Shown here: positions 1-7,226 of the stretch, piece after piece
How positions within the stretch are numbered: the first letter of the stretch is position 1
Layout of the letters: each line of letters begins with the position of its first letter
Source: an uncultured Sphingomonadales bacterium
GTDB taxonomy: Bacteria; Pseudomonadota; Alphaproteobacteria; Sphingomonadales; Sphingomonadaceae
Direction of reading: 5' to 3'
Assembly: GCA_903893935.1 (NCBI GenBank)
Contig: CAITOD010000725.1
Span: 1-13,991, forward strand
Length of the DNA stretch: 13,991 nt
The notes under the pieces: model-generated
What the model was told of the DNA's origin: nothing
Databases searched by the model: none
What the model saw: only the letters and a program-made list of their open reading frames with translations
Program-made: the position numbers and the translations under genes

Positions 1-32
1 ACACTCTTTCCCTACACGACGCTCTTCGATCT
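1..32 (+). other. Illumina TruSeq read-1 adapter remnant (assembly artefact)
   Basis: The first 32 bases begin ACACTCTTTCCCTACACGAC and continue to the GATCT end of the Illumina TruSeq universal/read-1 adapter. They match throughout except for one missing C in the CTTCCGATCT tail, which here reads CTTCGATCT. Homologous coding sequence starts at base 33, directly after it. This is untrimmed library adapter at a contig end, not genomic DNA, and nothing biological should be read into it. Confidence 0.96.
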
Positions 33-230
33 CTCATCGCCGATTGCGGCCTCGACTGGCAACCGGCGTGCCTTGCGTTCCATGCCAACCGTCGCCCCAG
101 CACCACCCAAAGCGCGGTCCAGGTCCGCGCGGCGCTCAATCGCGACGGTATCGAAAGGTGGCGCCGCTTCGAACCGCTGCTGGCACCTTTGCGCAGGCGT
201 ATCGAAGCGATTGGCGTCGACTGCGGGTGA
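33..230 (+). CDS. Sulfotransferase family protein, C-terminal fragment (5' end missing)
   Basis: Frame 33-230 is open from the adapter junction to a TGA and encodes the last 65 residues of a protein. It contains CLAFHANRRPSTTQSAVQVR followed by LNRDGIERWRRFEPLLAPL. This pattern is typical of the C-terminus of bacterial sulfotransferases, often the TPR-sulfotransferase type: an AFH segment, a T-x-S-x-x-Q-V-R segment, and an arginine/glycine/tryptophan stretch. The last resembles the RKGxxGDWK PAPS-binding motif. Such enzymes transfer sulfate from PAPS to a hydroxyl or amine acceptor; the acceptor cannot be told from this fragment. The gene is cut by the contig end, so there is no start codon. 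The family call rests only on this tail, and the presence of TPRs upstream is a guess. Confidence 0.78.
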   Translation, partial: LIADCGLDWQPACLAFHANRRPSTTQSAVQVRAALNRDGIERWRRFEPLLAPLRRRIEAIGVDCG

Positions 231-253
231 TCCCTTAGTAAATTGCCATTACT

Positions 254-272
254 ATTCAACGCGATGTTGAAT
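254..272. promoter_or_regulatory. Inverted repeat ATTCAAC-N5-GTTGAAT
   Basis: ATTCAACGCGATGTTGAAT is a perfect 7-bp inverted repeat around a 5-base centre. It lies in the 105-base gap between the sulfotransferase stop (230) and the small gene starting at 336. It has no following T-run, so it looks more like an operator for the downstream gene than an intrinsic terminator. It is AT-richer than its surroundings. The binding protein is unknown. Confidence 0.4.
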
Positions 273-335
273 GAACCGGATTAGCAATGAGCTTGCGCCC
301 GCAGAATGGCGGGCATGCCCAAGCAAGGTTCCGGG

Positions 336-644
336 ATGTCATCCGCCAGTCGCAGATTTTCGGCAGAACGCCACCTGACAAAGGCGGAAGCGGCTGCGCT
401 GGCGCGCGAAGTGCTTGATCGGGCGCGCGAAGCGGTGCGCAACGTCCCGCCCGGGCGCGCCCATGGCATGGTGTGCGCCCGGCCCGAATCCACCCGGCGC
501 CCGCACCTTGCCCAGCGCCGCCTCCACTCTGCCTGGCGGCGAATGCGGCGCGCACTGCGCTATGGTGCGGCGCTTGAGCTCGGTCTCGTCGTCGCTTGCC
601 TGACCATCAGTGCAGCCGGTGCAGCACTGCACACGGCGTTTTGA
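336..644 (+). CDS. Hypothetical small protein with a C-terminal membrane segment
   Basis: This is an open frame of 102 residues with strongly GC-biased third positions, as in its neighbours. ATG 336 is preferred because AAGG (325-328) sits seven bases upstream; an in-frame ATG at 306 would add ten residues but has no visible ribosome-binding site. The first half is charged and probably helical (LTKAEAAALAREVLDRAREA). The middle is arginine- and proline-rich, and the last 25 or so residues are hydrophobic (LELGLVVACLTISAAGAAL), suggesting a single C-terminal membrane helix. No family is recognised. The stop lies one base from the stop of the convergent gene at 646, which fits two real genes placed tail to tail. 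Overlapping minus-strand frames at 256-555 and 339-632 are less convincing. Function unknown. Confidence 0.5.
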   Translation: MSSASRRFSAERHLTKAEAAALAREVLDRAREAVRNVPPGRAHGMVCARPESTRRPHLAQRRLHSAWRRMRRALRYGAALELGLVVACLTISAAGAALHTAF

Positions 645-645
645 A

Positions 646-1254
646 TCAACCCTTTGCGTTCACCGCGCTGCGGGCCGCCTCGCCGACCAGGAAATGGCAG
701 GTTCCCTGGTAGATATGATCCGCCTGGTAATGTTCGAGGTCGATCGCGCGCAGCATGAACAGACTGGCGGTGCCGTGATCGAGATCGATCGGGTTGATCA
801 CGATCAGGTTGAGCAGCGACCCTTCGATAATCGAGCTCATTTCAACGCGTTCGGGCCAAAGATCGATGATCCGGCCAAACTGCTGGCTCGGTTGGCCGGA
901 AATATGATCCGGATCGGCAAGGATGCGCGTGCGCGGATCGACCGGGGGGGCTTCTTGCGCCGCATCCGGCGGGATGCCGGTGAACACCGGGATCGCCGGC
1001 AGGAACACGTTGAATTCGTGCATGGCATCGAATTTCAGCTGTTCGGGGGTCTGCTCCTTGCGCGGATCGAAATTGGTCACATGGCCGATCGAACAGGTCA
1101 GCAGCCGGTCGGGAAGCATCTTTGGTGCCGGCGCCGTCCAGGCCGAAGGCGGTGTTTCTGCGCGCGCCGCGCCAGCGATCGCCAGCGATACCAGAATACT
1201 TGACCCCGCCAGTGCGAGCGCGCGCAGGATATCGTTGATATTATGAAGTTTCAT
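646..1254 (-). CDS. Conserved-type exported protein of unknown function
   Basis: This 202-residue protein starts with ATG at 1254 and has a clear Sec signal peptide. A basic N-region (K2, H4, R11) precedes a hydrophobic core (LALAGSSILVSLAIAGAA), and cleavage is likely after ARA at residue 32. The mature part is about 170 residues, acidic and soluble-looking. It has two cysteines (C54, C186) that could pair in the periplasm, a proline-rich stretch near 93-107, and a well-structured C-terminal half containing SSIIEGSLLNLIVINPIDLD. No catalytic motif or named family is recognised. The gene is divergent from the cell wall hydrolase downstream on the plus strand, with about 150 bases between starts. 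It is probably periplasmic or surface-exposed; function not assigned. Confidence 0.75.
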   Translation of the reverse strand: MKLHNINDILRALALAGSSILVSLAIAGAARAETPPSAWTAPAPKMLPDRLLTCSIGHVTNFDPRKEQTPEQLKFDAMHEFNVFLPAIPVFTGIPPDAAQEAPPVDPRTRILADPDHISGQPSQQFGRIIDLWPERVEMSSIIEGSLLNLIVINPIDLDHGTASLFMLRAIDLEHYQADHIYQGTCHFLVGEAARSAVNAKG

Positions 1255-1404
1255 GCTTTACACCAGTTCCGATGACGCCGGGAATCGAACGCGTCTGCGA
1301 CCGTTCGCCGGCGGTGCGCACGAGCCCCTTTCGCGGGGGATTGTGTCAATCAAATGAAACAAATCTGCGCCAATGCCCGGTCTTGTCCGGGAGAACAGTT
1401 CAAC

Positions 1405-2211
1405 GTGATTTTGCGCGTACCCAAGCACGCGGCAGCCTTGCACTTGTGCGCGCTTGTCATGCTGGCGATCACCCCGGTGCTGGCCCGGGCGCAGGAAGCG
1501 CCGGTTGGGGATAGCGCCGATCAGACCGAACCGGCCGTCGTCGCTTCGGCAACAGCGCCGTTGTTTTCCGGTCTGACGAGCGCCGGTCCGGTTGGCACGG
1601 ACGATCGGTCCCGGGCGCTCGATTGTCTGAGCATGGCGATTGCCTACGAGTCGGCCGGGCAGCCGGTCGCCGGCCAGGAGGCGGTAGGTCAGGTCGTGCT
1701 CAACCGGGTGCGCGATCCGCGCTTTCCCAAATCCGTGTGTGGCGTGGTGTTCCAGGGATCGACACGCACCACCGGTTGCCAGTTTACATTCGCGTGCGAC
1801 GGGTCTTTTCGCCGGCGCATGGCCGAGACGACTTTGCTGACCGCGCGCAGCATTGCCGAAGACGTGCTCGACGGCATCGCTCTCGATCGTGTGGGCGGCG
1901 CCACACATTATCATGCCGACTATGTGCAGCCTTATTGGGCGTCGTTCGGTCGGGAGGTGACCAGGATCGGTGCGCACATCTTCTACCGAATGCCCGGCGA
2001 CAGTCAGCAGCTTGCCCGGATTGGCGCGCTTACACTGGCCGAGCCGGGCGAGGAAGCGATCCCGGCCATGCAGCGGTTTGCTGCCAATCGTCGCGTGTTC
2101 GCGCGCCAGACGCGAAGACCGCCGGTGCGCCTAGGGCAGGCCGCCGCAACTGCACCCCATGCCATGTTTGCCCCTTGGGGCCTTCCGGTAAAGGCAGACA
2201 ACGCCGACTGA
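1405..2211 (+). CDS. Exported cell wall hydrolase, SleB/CwlJ family
   Basis: The core contains CLSMAIAYESAGQPVAGQEA, then QVVLNRVRDPRFPKSVCGVV, then GCQFTFACDG and GGATHYHADYVQPYWA. This is the order seen in Hydrolase_2 (SleB/CwlJ) domains, which cleave peptidoglycan glycan strands, with the catalytic glutamate in AYESAG (E82 counted from GTG). GTG 1405 is chosen because GGGAGA (1389-1394) lies ten bases upstream and because it gives a normal signal peptide: basic RVPKH, hydrophobic LCALVMLAITPVLA, cleavage after ARA near residue 29. An in-frame ATG at 1354 would add 17 residues and an unusually long leader. The mature enzyme has a variable linker, the catalytic domain (about 70-195) and an Arg/Ala-rich tail without a known binding domain. 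In Gram-negatives the family is thought to act in wall remodelling rather than spore germination. The gene converges on gspK. Confidence 0.88.
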   Translation: MILRVPKHAAALHLCALVMLAITPVLARAQEAPVGDSADQTEPAVVASATAPLFSGLTSAGPVGTDDRSRALDCLSMAIAYESAGQPVAGQEAVGQVVLNRVRDPRFPKSVCGVVFQGSTRTTGCQFTFACDGSFRRRMAETTLLTARSIAEDVLDGIALDRVGGATHYHADYVQPYWASFGREVTRIGAHIFYRMPGDSQQLARIGALTLAEPGEEAIPAMQRFAANRRVFARQTRRPPVRLGQAAATAPHAMFAPWGLPVKADNAD

Positions 2212-2254
2212 CGGTTCTGAAGCATGATCCGATGAGAAAGCGCTGCAGGACGCT
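2212..2254. other. Convergent intergenic gap with imperfect stem
   Basis: These 43 bases separate the stop of the cell wall hydrolase from the stop of gspK. On the minus strand the end of the gap reads AGAGCG, eight bases, then CGCTTTCT, forming a bulged stem. It might help end the gsp transcript, but there is no T-run, so no confident terminator is called. The segment with AGCATGATCC also recalls short intergenic repeats of alphaproteobacteria; this cannot be verified from one copy. Confidence 0.25.
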
Positions 2255-3118
2255 CTAGCGAACCGCGTGGAGCAGATAAGGCTTGTTGGCGTCGCCTGTT
2301 ACCACGATAACGGCTTCGTGGTGGGCGTGCCCGCCATCGGGCGTGTCGGCATCGACCGAAATGGTCATCGGGCGGTTGAGAAAATTCTTGCGCGTGCTGG
2401 TGTCGAGTGCGGTGCCGCCGTTGGCGGCATCCTGCTGTCGTTCGATCGCATCGGGCGCGATGTCGCCACCTTCGTTCATCGCTGCGAGCGCCTGTGGCCT
2501 GGCATATGTCGGATCGATCGCCTTCACGCCGGCGTCGACCGTGACATAAGGCCGCAACCGCGCGACCAGTGCGGGTCCAACACCACGCACCCGCGCCAGT
2601 TCGTCGATTGACAGCAGGCCACCGTTGCGCGGCGCGATACCAAGCGGCGCATACCATGCGGCCTCGGCCCCATTGGCGTGCGGCTGGTCGTCGCCATCGA
2701 TCCAGTCCGCCAGCGAATCGCTCGCGATCGCCAACTGGGCATCCGACAATCCCGCCTGCCGGAACATGCGGATGATCGTGTCGTCCTCGAGATGGTTGAT
2801 CGGTATCTTGCCGCGCTCGTCGGCCACACGGATAGTGATCCGGCTGCCCTGAAATTCGATCTGGTGCGCGCGACCGCGAACGAGTTCGAGAAACACATCC
2901 TCGCCGGCGACCAGCCCGTGCGCCGCAATTGCCAGCCCTGCATCGGCGGCGGCGTCGGCGCGTGCACGTGCCAGTTCGCTGCTCCCGGTGGCGATCGACA
3001 TCCGCGTTGCCATGATCACCACCAGCGCCAGCGTGGCGAACACCGCAATCGCCGCCACCGCCGCGATCAGCGCGTAGCCGCGTTCGGCCGGCGCAGCAGC
3101 GGCGATGCGCCGGGACAT
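2255..3118 (-). CDS. gspK: T2SS minor pseudopilin GspK
   Basis: This 287-residue protein has a prepilin-type N-terminus: a short basic leader ending AERG (residue 14), then YALIAAVAAIAVFATLALVV. Position +5 of the mature protein is alanine rather than glutamate, which is the hallmark of GspK among pseudopilins and fits its place at the pilus tip. The body has GspK-specific features: VADERGKIPIN (98-108), ADWIDGDDQPHANGAEAAWY (137-156), and a helix-hairpin-helix-like LLSIDELARVRGVGPALVAR (168-187). GspK caps the pseudopilus with GspI and GspJ. Its ATG shares one base with the gspD stop (TGATG), so translation is probably coupled. The unusual point is location: gspK normally follows gspJ, but here it is the last gene, after gspD. 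Confidence 0.93.
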   Translation of the reverse strand: MSRRIAAAAPAERGYALIAAVAAIAVFATLALVVIMATRMSIATGSSELARARADAAADAGLAIAAHGLVAGEDVFLELVRGRAHQIEFQGSRITIRVADERGKIPINHLEDDTIIRMFRQAGLSDAQLAIASDSLADWIDGDDQPHANGAEAAWYAPLGIAPRNGGLLSIDELARVRGVGPALVARLRPYVTVDAGVKAIDPTYARPQALAAMNEGGDIAPDAIERQQDAANGGTALDTSTRKNFLNRPMTISVDADTPDGGHAHHEAVIVVTGDANKPYLLHAVR

Positions 3119-5142
3119 CAGGGAATCCCGCCAGGGCTGCGCATCCGGCCAAGGTCGCGCAATTTGTGCACCAGTTCCTCGGTCACACCGCGCGCATCGT
3201 CGGGCGTCGCTATGACGTGGGGTTTCAACAGCACGATCAGCTCGGTGCGGGTGTCCTTGACATTGCGCGAACCGAACAGCCCGCCAACCACCGGAATTTG
3301 TGACAGCAGCGGAATGCCGTTCTTGATCACCGTCTTGGTATCGCTGAACAGACCGCCGAGCGCGATCACCTGACTGTCCTTGACTTCAACCGTCGTGGCG
3401 ATCTTGCGGGTCGAGATGGTGGGCGTTTCGCCCTGAATACCGGCGGTGCCTGCCGATCCGTTCACACCGCTGACTTCCTGCGCAACGTCGAGCTGGACGA
3501 TGCCGCTGGCGTTCACGCGCGGGGTGATTTTCAGGATGATGCCGGTGTCCTGATAAGTGACCGACGAGGTAACGAGCCCGGTTGCGCCCACCGTGCTGGC
3601 CCCTTGTGTGGGCACCTGGTCGCCGACTTCGAGCGAAGCGGTCTGGTTGTTGAGTACCAGCAGCTTCGGCGCCGAGACCACTTTGACATGAGTATGGCTT
3701 TGCAAGGCGTTAAGCGTCGCCGAGATGCTGGTGTTTCCGGTCGAAAACGTCAGGCCGGGGATCGAGCCGACCGCGGGTGGCGAACCGCCCGCCGCCGAAT
3801 AGGCGGCCGTGGTGGTGCCACTGGAGTTCGAATAGTACCATTCCACTCCATAGGCGAGTTCGTCTGTCAGCGTGACTTCGGTGATCGCCGCTTCGATCAG
3901 GATCTGCTTGGGAGCGATGTCCAGCTTGCGCAGCGCGTCCTCGACCACCGCGTACTGCCGGGCCGTGCCATAGACGATGATGGCGTTGGTGGTTTCGTCG
4001 GACGTGATGCGGGGCCCTGCGCTTCCCGTGGTGCCGGAACGTGCGCCGCCGGTTGCCGGATTGACGGGCACTGCGGGGGAAGTTCCGGACGGTGGAGGTA
4101 CCCCGGGCGCTGCCGCCGCTGCTCCGGCGCCCGCATAACTGTCCAGACCGGCGCTGCTGCCGAGCGCCGCGTTGATCGTCTTGGTCAGGTCTTTGGCGCG
4201 GCTGTTCTGGACATGGTAGACAAACACGCGCGCTTCGTTGTTTTCACCTTCGCGATCGAGGATTTCGATCCAGCGACGCACATCGTCGAGGTATTGCGAC
4301 TGCGTGCTGATCGCCAGAATGCCGTTGAGCTGGTCCATCGCGATCAGCCGTACGAGGCCGTGCGTCGGCGAATCCGGGGCGTTGATCAGCTTGTCGAGAT
4401 TGGGCACGATCAGCCGCGCGTCGGTTCGTTCGGGGATGAACAGCGCAAAGCTGGTGTTGCGCAGCCAGTCGACATCGAATTGCTGGAGCAGATCGCGCGC
4501 GCTCGCGCGCTGGCCGGTGGTCCCGGCAATCGTCACCGTGCCGGTGGCAACATTGGTGCTCGTGACCACCCCGGGCAGGATCGTGTCGAGCAGCTTGCGC
4601 ACTTCATCGGCATTGATGAAATGCAGCGTGATCACTTCGCTGCCCGAACCGCTGATATCGGGCCCGATCGGCCCGCGTGCTTGCCCGATGTTCTGGATCT
4701 CGTAGCCGGAAGCGACCGGCACCAGCCCCAGATTGACCCGCTTGAGCGCGGCTTCGAACAGATCGAACAGCGCCTGTTTCGACACCGGATAGGGGGTCAC
4801 CAGCGAGACGTTCGCGTTCACACCCTGTGCAACGGTATAGTTTTTGTGCAGCAGGTCCCCGAGCACCGTCGCCGCGACCGCGCGCACGTCGGCCGCGGGG
4901 AAATTGAGCGTGATGTCACCGTGCTCGGGCGGTTTCGGGGCCACTTTGGGCACCACCGGGATCGGCGCGGTGCCGGTAACCACGGTTGTCCGCACCGGCA
5001 TGTCGAGCACGCTGGTCGGGTCCTTTTCCTGCGCGATCGCGGGGGTGGACGGAATTTCGATCGCGGGCGGTGCCGCGAGTGCCGTCTGGCACGCGAACGA
5101 AAGGGCAGTGATCGTGGCAAAGGGCCGGGTCAATCTGGTCAT
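3118..5142 (-). CDS. gspD: T2SS outer-membrane secretin GspD
   Basis: This 674-residue protein has a signal peptide (cleavage near ALA, residue 23) and no lipobox. A proline-rich lead-in precedes the N0 domain (about 76-150, starting DITLNFPAADVRAVAATVLG). N1 spans about 168-225, N2 about 228-300, and N3 about 302-410. N3 is interrupted by a low-complexity Gly/Ala/Pro/Ser stretch at 335-378. The secretin barrel runs from QILIEAAITEVTL (413) to about 643. It includes the VPTQGAS segment (510-516) and the conserved GGLFSDTKTVIKNGIPLLSQ (596-615) followed by IPVVGGLFGS. A short tail of 30 residues after the barrel is too small for a typical S-domain, so the pilotin requirement is unclear. It forms the outer-membrane channel. 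ATG 5142 overlaps the stop of the GspC-like gene by four bases (ATGA). Confidence 0.96.
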   Translation of the reverse strand: MTRLTRPFATITALSFACQTALAAPPAIEIPSTPAIAQEKDPTSVLDMPVRTTVVTGTAPIPVVPKVAPKPPEHGDITLNFPAADVRAVAATVLGDLLHKNYTVAQGVNANVSLVTPYPVSKQALFDLFEAALKRVNLGLVPVASGYEIQNIGQARGPIGPDISGSGSEVITLHFINADEVRKLLDTILPGVVTSTNVATGTVTIAGTTGQRASARDLLQQFDVDWLRNTSFALFIPERTDARLIVPNLDKLINAPDSPTHGLVRLIAMDQLNGILAISTQSQYLDDVRRWIEILDREGENNEARVFVYHVQNSRAKDLTKTINAALGSSAGLDSYAGAGAAAAAPGVPPPSGTSPAVPVNPATGGARSGTTGSAGPRITSDETTNAIIVYGTARQYAVVEDALRKLDIAPKQILIEAAITEVTLTDELAYGVEWYYSNSSGTTTAAYSAAGGSPPAVGSIPGLTFSTGNTSISATLNALQSHTHVKVVSAPKLLVLNNQTASLEVGDQVPTQGASTVGATGLVTSSVTYQDTGIILKITPRVNASGIVQLDVAQEVSGVNGSAGTAGIQGETPTISTRKIATTVEVKDSQVIALGGLFSDTKTVIKNGIPLLSQIPVVGGLFGSRNVKDTRTELIVLLKPHVIATPDDARGVTEELVHKLRDLGRMRSPGGIP

Positions 5143-5675
5143 TGGTCATCTGCTGGTTTGCCGCGCGCGTGCCGGGGCAGCGGCGGCGAGGGGTGCATGC
5201 CATAGGCAACTACAAGTTTACGATGTCGGCCGCGCGACAGATGGGCATCGGCCGCGGTCAGGGCGTCGAGCCGCCAGCCGGCGAGCTGTCCGCCAACCGC
5301 GATCGAACCGACCGCCCCGTTCGGGTACTGCACCACGCCAAGCCGCTTGCCACCCTGTTCGACAACCCCGGCGATCACGGCGTCGCGCAGCGGATCGGGC
5401 GGCGGCGGTGGCGGTGGCTTGGGTGGCGGCGGCTTGTTGCTGATCGGCAGGAACGGATCGCGCGCGGTGATCGCCGGCGGCACCGGCACCGGGCCCGGCG
5501 GCACCGGCGCGGTGGTCTGCCCGATCCGCGCGGGCAGGCCGCCCGGAGGCAGATCGACGCGCTCGGGCGCCGCCAGTTGCACCACCGCCGCCAGTGTCAG
5601 CACCGGCACCAGCAGGAACGGCAGGCGCGCCGGACTACCGCGCGGAGGCAGGGCGAAAGGCAATCGCGATATCAA
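5139..5675 (-). CDS. GspC/PilP-like T2SS inner-membrane linker protein
   Basis: At most 178 residues. A short N-terminus and one membrane segment (about 19-36, LPFLLVPVLTLAAVV) lead to a long proline-rich linker with ARDPFLP (71-77) and a polyproline run (about 82-93). A small beta-rich domain follows (DAVIAGVVEQGGKRLGVVQY, then GAVGSIAVGGQLAGWRLDAL). This is the layout of the GspC homology region and the related PilP domain, which contacts the N0 domain of the secretin. Its position directly before gspD and after gspM supports that role. The C-terminal PDZ or coiled-coil region of classical GspC is absent. There is no ATG: TTG 5675 overlaps gspM by 41 bases, and TTG 5663 is an alternative; neither has a strong ribosome-binding site. 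It could equally be named GspN in some annotations. The assignment rests on architecture and context. Confidence 0.78.
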   Translation of the reverse strand: MISRLPFALPPRGSPARLPFLLVPVLTLAAVVQLAAPERVDLPPGGLPARIGQTTAPVPPGPVPVPPAITARDPFLPISNKPPPPKPPPPPPPDPLRDAVIAGVVEQGGKRLGVVQYPNGAVGSIAVGGQLAGWRLDALTAADAHLSRGRHRKLVVAYGMHPSPPLPRHARGKPADDQ

Positions 5676-6186
5676 GTTTCACATCCAGACTTGCGGCGGC
5701 TCCGGTCAGCAATGCGTCGTCCGCGCTGACCGAAAGACCGGTAACGGTAACCAGGGGGCTCGAATTTTCGATGGCGATGACCAACGGTGCCAGCTTGCCG
5801 GCGGGAACGCGCAACGCGGCCCGCGTCGCGACCATGCCGGGTGCTGCGCCCAGATCTTCGCTGCCGCGGAATTCGGCGCCCGCCGTATTCGCCGCGGCCT
5901 GGATCCGGTCGCGCAAGCTGTCGGTCGCGGCGGCAGGATCGGCGGCCACCAGCGTGTAGAGCGCGGTCTGCTTGCTGCGCATGGCGGCCTGGCGGCTGAG
6001 CCGGGGAATGGCGGCGATGATGCGCTCGTTGGCAGAATACCGCGCCAGCAATTCCTGCCGCTGCCGGGCGCGATCGCCAAATCCGTCGATCAGCGGCTGG
6101 ATCAAGACAAGATCGACCAGCAACAGCACGACCAGCAGCAGGCCGACCGCCAGCAGGCGGGATTCGCGGGGGGAAAGTTCGCGCAT
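5635..6186 (-). CDS. gspM: T2SS platform protein GspM (PilO-like, T2SSM_b type)
   Basis: This 183-residue protein has a short cytoplasmic start (RELSPRESR), one membrane helix (about 10-31, LLAVGLLLVVLLLVDLVLI) and a coiled-coil-prone segment (about 37-75). A C-terminal ferredoxin-like domain carries RVPAGKLAPLVIAIENSSPL and VTVTGLSV, typical of the alternative GspM family related to PilO. With GspL it forms the inner-membrane scaffold that couples the GspE motor to the pseudopilus. ATG 6186 lies two bases after the gspL stop. The tail overlaps the start region of the GspC-like gene. Length and layout are normal for this subfamily. Confidence 0.87.
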   Translation of the reverse strand: MRELSPRESRLLAVGLLLVVLLLVDLVLIQPLIDGFGDRARQRQELLARYSANERIIAAIPRLSRQAAMRSKQTALYTLVAADPAAATDSLRDRIQAAANTAGAEFRGSEDLGAAPGMVATRAALRVPAGKLAPLVIAIENSSPLVTVTGLSVSADDALLTGAAASLDVKLDIAIAFRPASAR

Positions 6187-6188
6187 GA

Positions 6189-7226
6189 TCAGCGTTTCCC
6201 CAGCTTGAGCGTGATTTCGAATGGCTCGCCAAGCGGTGTCGGCGCTTCGTTCGAAGTGTTGCCATATCGTCCGACGATCAGCCCGGCATGACGCAGCGCC
6301 CCCGGGACGTCGGTCTTGGGTGGGTGAAAGCCCGCGATCTGCAAGCTGTCGCCGGTCCAGCTATAGCGCTGCAGCCAGGTTCCCGGGGGCAGTGCCGCGT
6401 CGATCCGCGCCAGCATCGCGAGCGGTTCGGTCGTGCGGCGCGCATTGGTGGTGGCCGCAACGATCGCATCCTGGCGGTGCATGCGCGCAATGATGCCATG
6501 CGCGACTTTGACCGCAGGTGCCTGCGCATCGACCACGGCAGCCAGACTGTCGACCGAGGCTGCATCGCGCCACACCAGCAGGGCGATGTTCAGCGCAAAC
6601 AGAAACGCTGCGCCATACCACCAGGGCGCCGCCGAACGGTCGGCCGGGCGACCGGCCAGTCCGGCCCGGCGCAGCGCGGGCAGCAAGTCGATCGGCAGCG
6701 AGTGGCCGGGCTCGGGTGCTGCGACCAGCACGCAGGCAGGCTTGCGCGCCGACTTTGCCAATGTCTGTGACAGCGCCTCGGCCGTCGTACGCGGCAAGCC
6801 CGCCACTTCGACCGACAGACGCGCGCTCCCCGGGGTCTTGTCCGCTGCTTCGGTGCGTGTGCGCACGCGCAAGCCGAGCAGGACATCGTTGCGCGCCAGT
6901 GGCATGATGCGATCGGCGTCAAGCTCGACAAGGTTCGCCACGTCGCGCAAGCTGACCGCAGGGGTCTCGATCACGCGGATCAGCGTAGCTTCGCGCGGCA
7001 GTATCAACGCCATTGCCGCGTCGGCCAGCGGAGCCGCGCCCGATCGCGCGGGCAGCGGTTTCAAGGTGCCAAGCGCCGGGTCCCACGCCACCAGCGCCAG
7101 GCGGTTGACCGCGGTTTCGCGCCAGCGGCCCGGCACAAGGCCGGCCAGTTCATCGATCCACCAGCGCCAGCCGGCGGTCAGCCAACTGCGGATGGTCTGC
7201 ATGTCGGCATCGAGCAACCCGCTCAC
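6189..7226 (-). CDS. gspL: T2SS platform protein GspL
   Basis: 345 residues from a GTG start that overlaps the gspJ stop by four bases (GTGA). The N-terminal half of about 200 residues is soluble and should face the cytoplasm, where GspL recruits GspE; it includes LALILPREATLIRVIE-like text near 73-88 and VELDADRIMPLARNDVLLGL (100-119). One membrane helix follows (about 202-219, WWYGAAFLFALNIALLVW). The last 125 residues form a periplasmic domain like PilN/GspL, with PLAMLARIDAALPPGTWLQR. It is somewhat shorter than classical GspL proteins of about 380-400 residues, so the cytoplasmic actin-like domain is probably reduced. Operon position between gspJ and gspM supports the call. Confidence 0.88.
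   Translation of the reverse strand: MSGLLDADMQTIRSWLTAGWRWWIDELAGLVPGRWRETAVNRLALVAWDPALGTLKPLPARSGAAPLADAAMALILPREATLIRVIETPAVSLRDVANLVELDADRIMPLARNDVLLGLRVRTRTEAADKTPGSARLSVEVAGLPRTTAEALSQTLAKSARKPACVLVAAPEPGHSLPIDLLPALRRAGLAGRPADRSAAPWWYGAAFLFALNIALLVWRDAASVDSLAAVVDAQAPAVKVAHGIIARMHRQDAIVAATTNARRTTEPLAMLARIDAALPPGTWLQRYSWTGDSLQIAGFHPPKTDVPGALRHAGLIVGRYGNTSNEAPTPLGEPFEITLKLGKR

Noticed and set aside
256..632. Minus-strand frames opposite the small membrane protein (256-555 and 339-632)
   Set aside because: Both are Arg/Ala/Gly-rich without structure, whereas the plus-strand frame has a plausible start, a helix-like region and a membrane segment, and ends beside the next gene's stop.
1258..1977. 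239-codon minus-strand open frame opposite the cell wall hydrolase
   Set aside because: It lies antisense to a clear SleB-family domain, is Arg/His/Gly-rich as expected from reading GC-rich coding DNA on the other strand, and has no family resemblance.
3604..5205. 533-codon plus-strand open frame opposite gspD
   Set aside because: Antisense shadow of the secretin; composition is Arg/Asp/Gly-rich without any recognisable motif.
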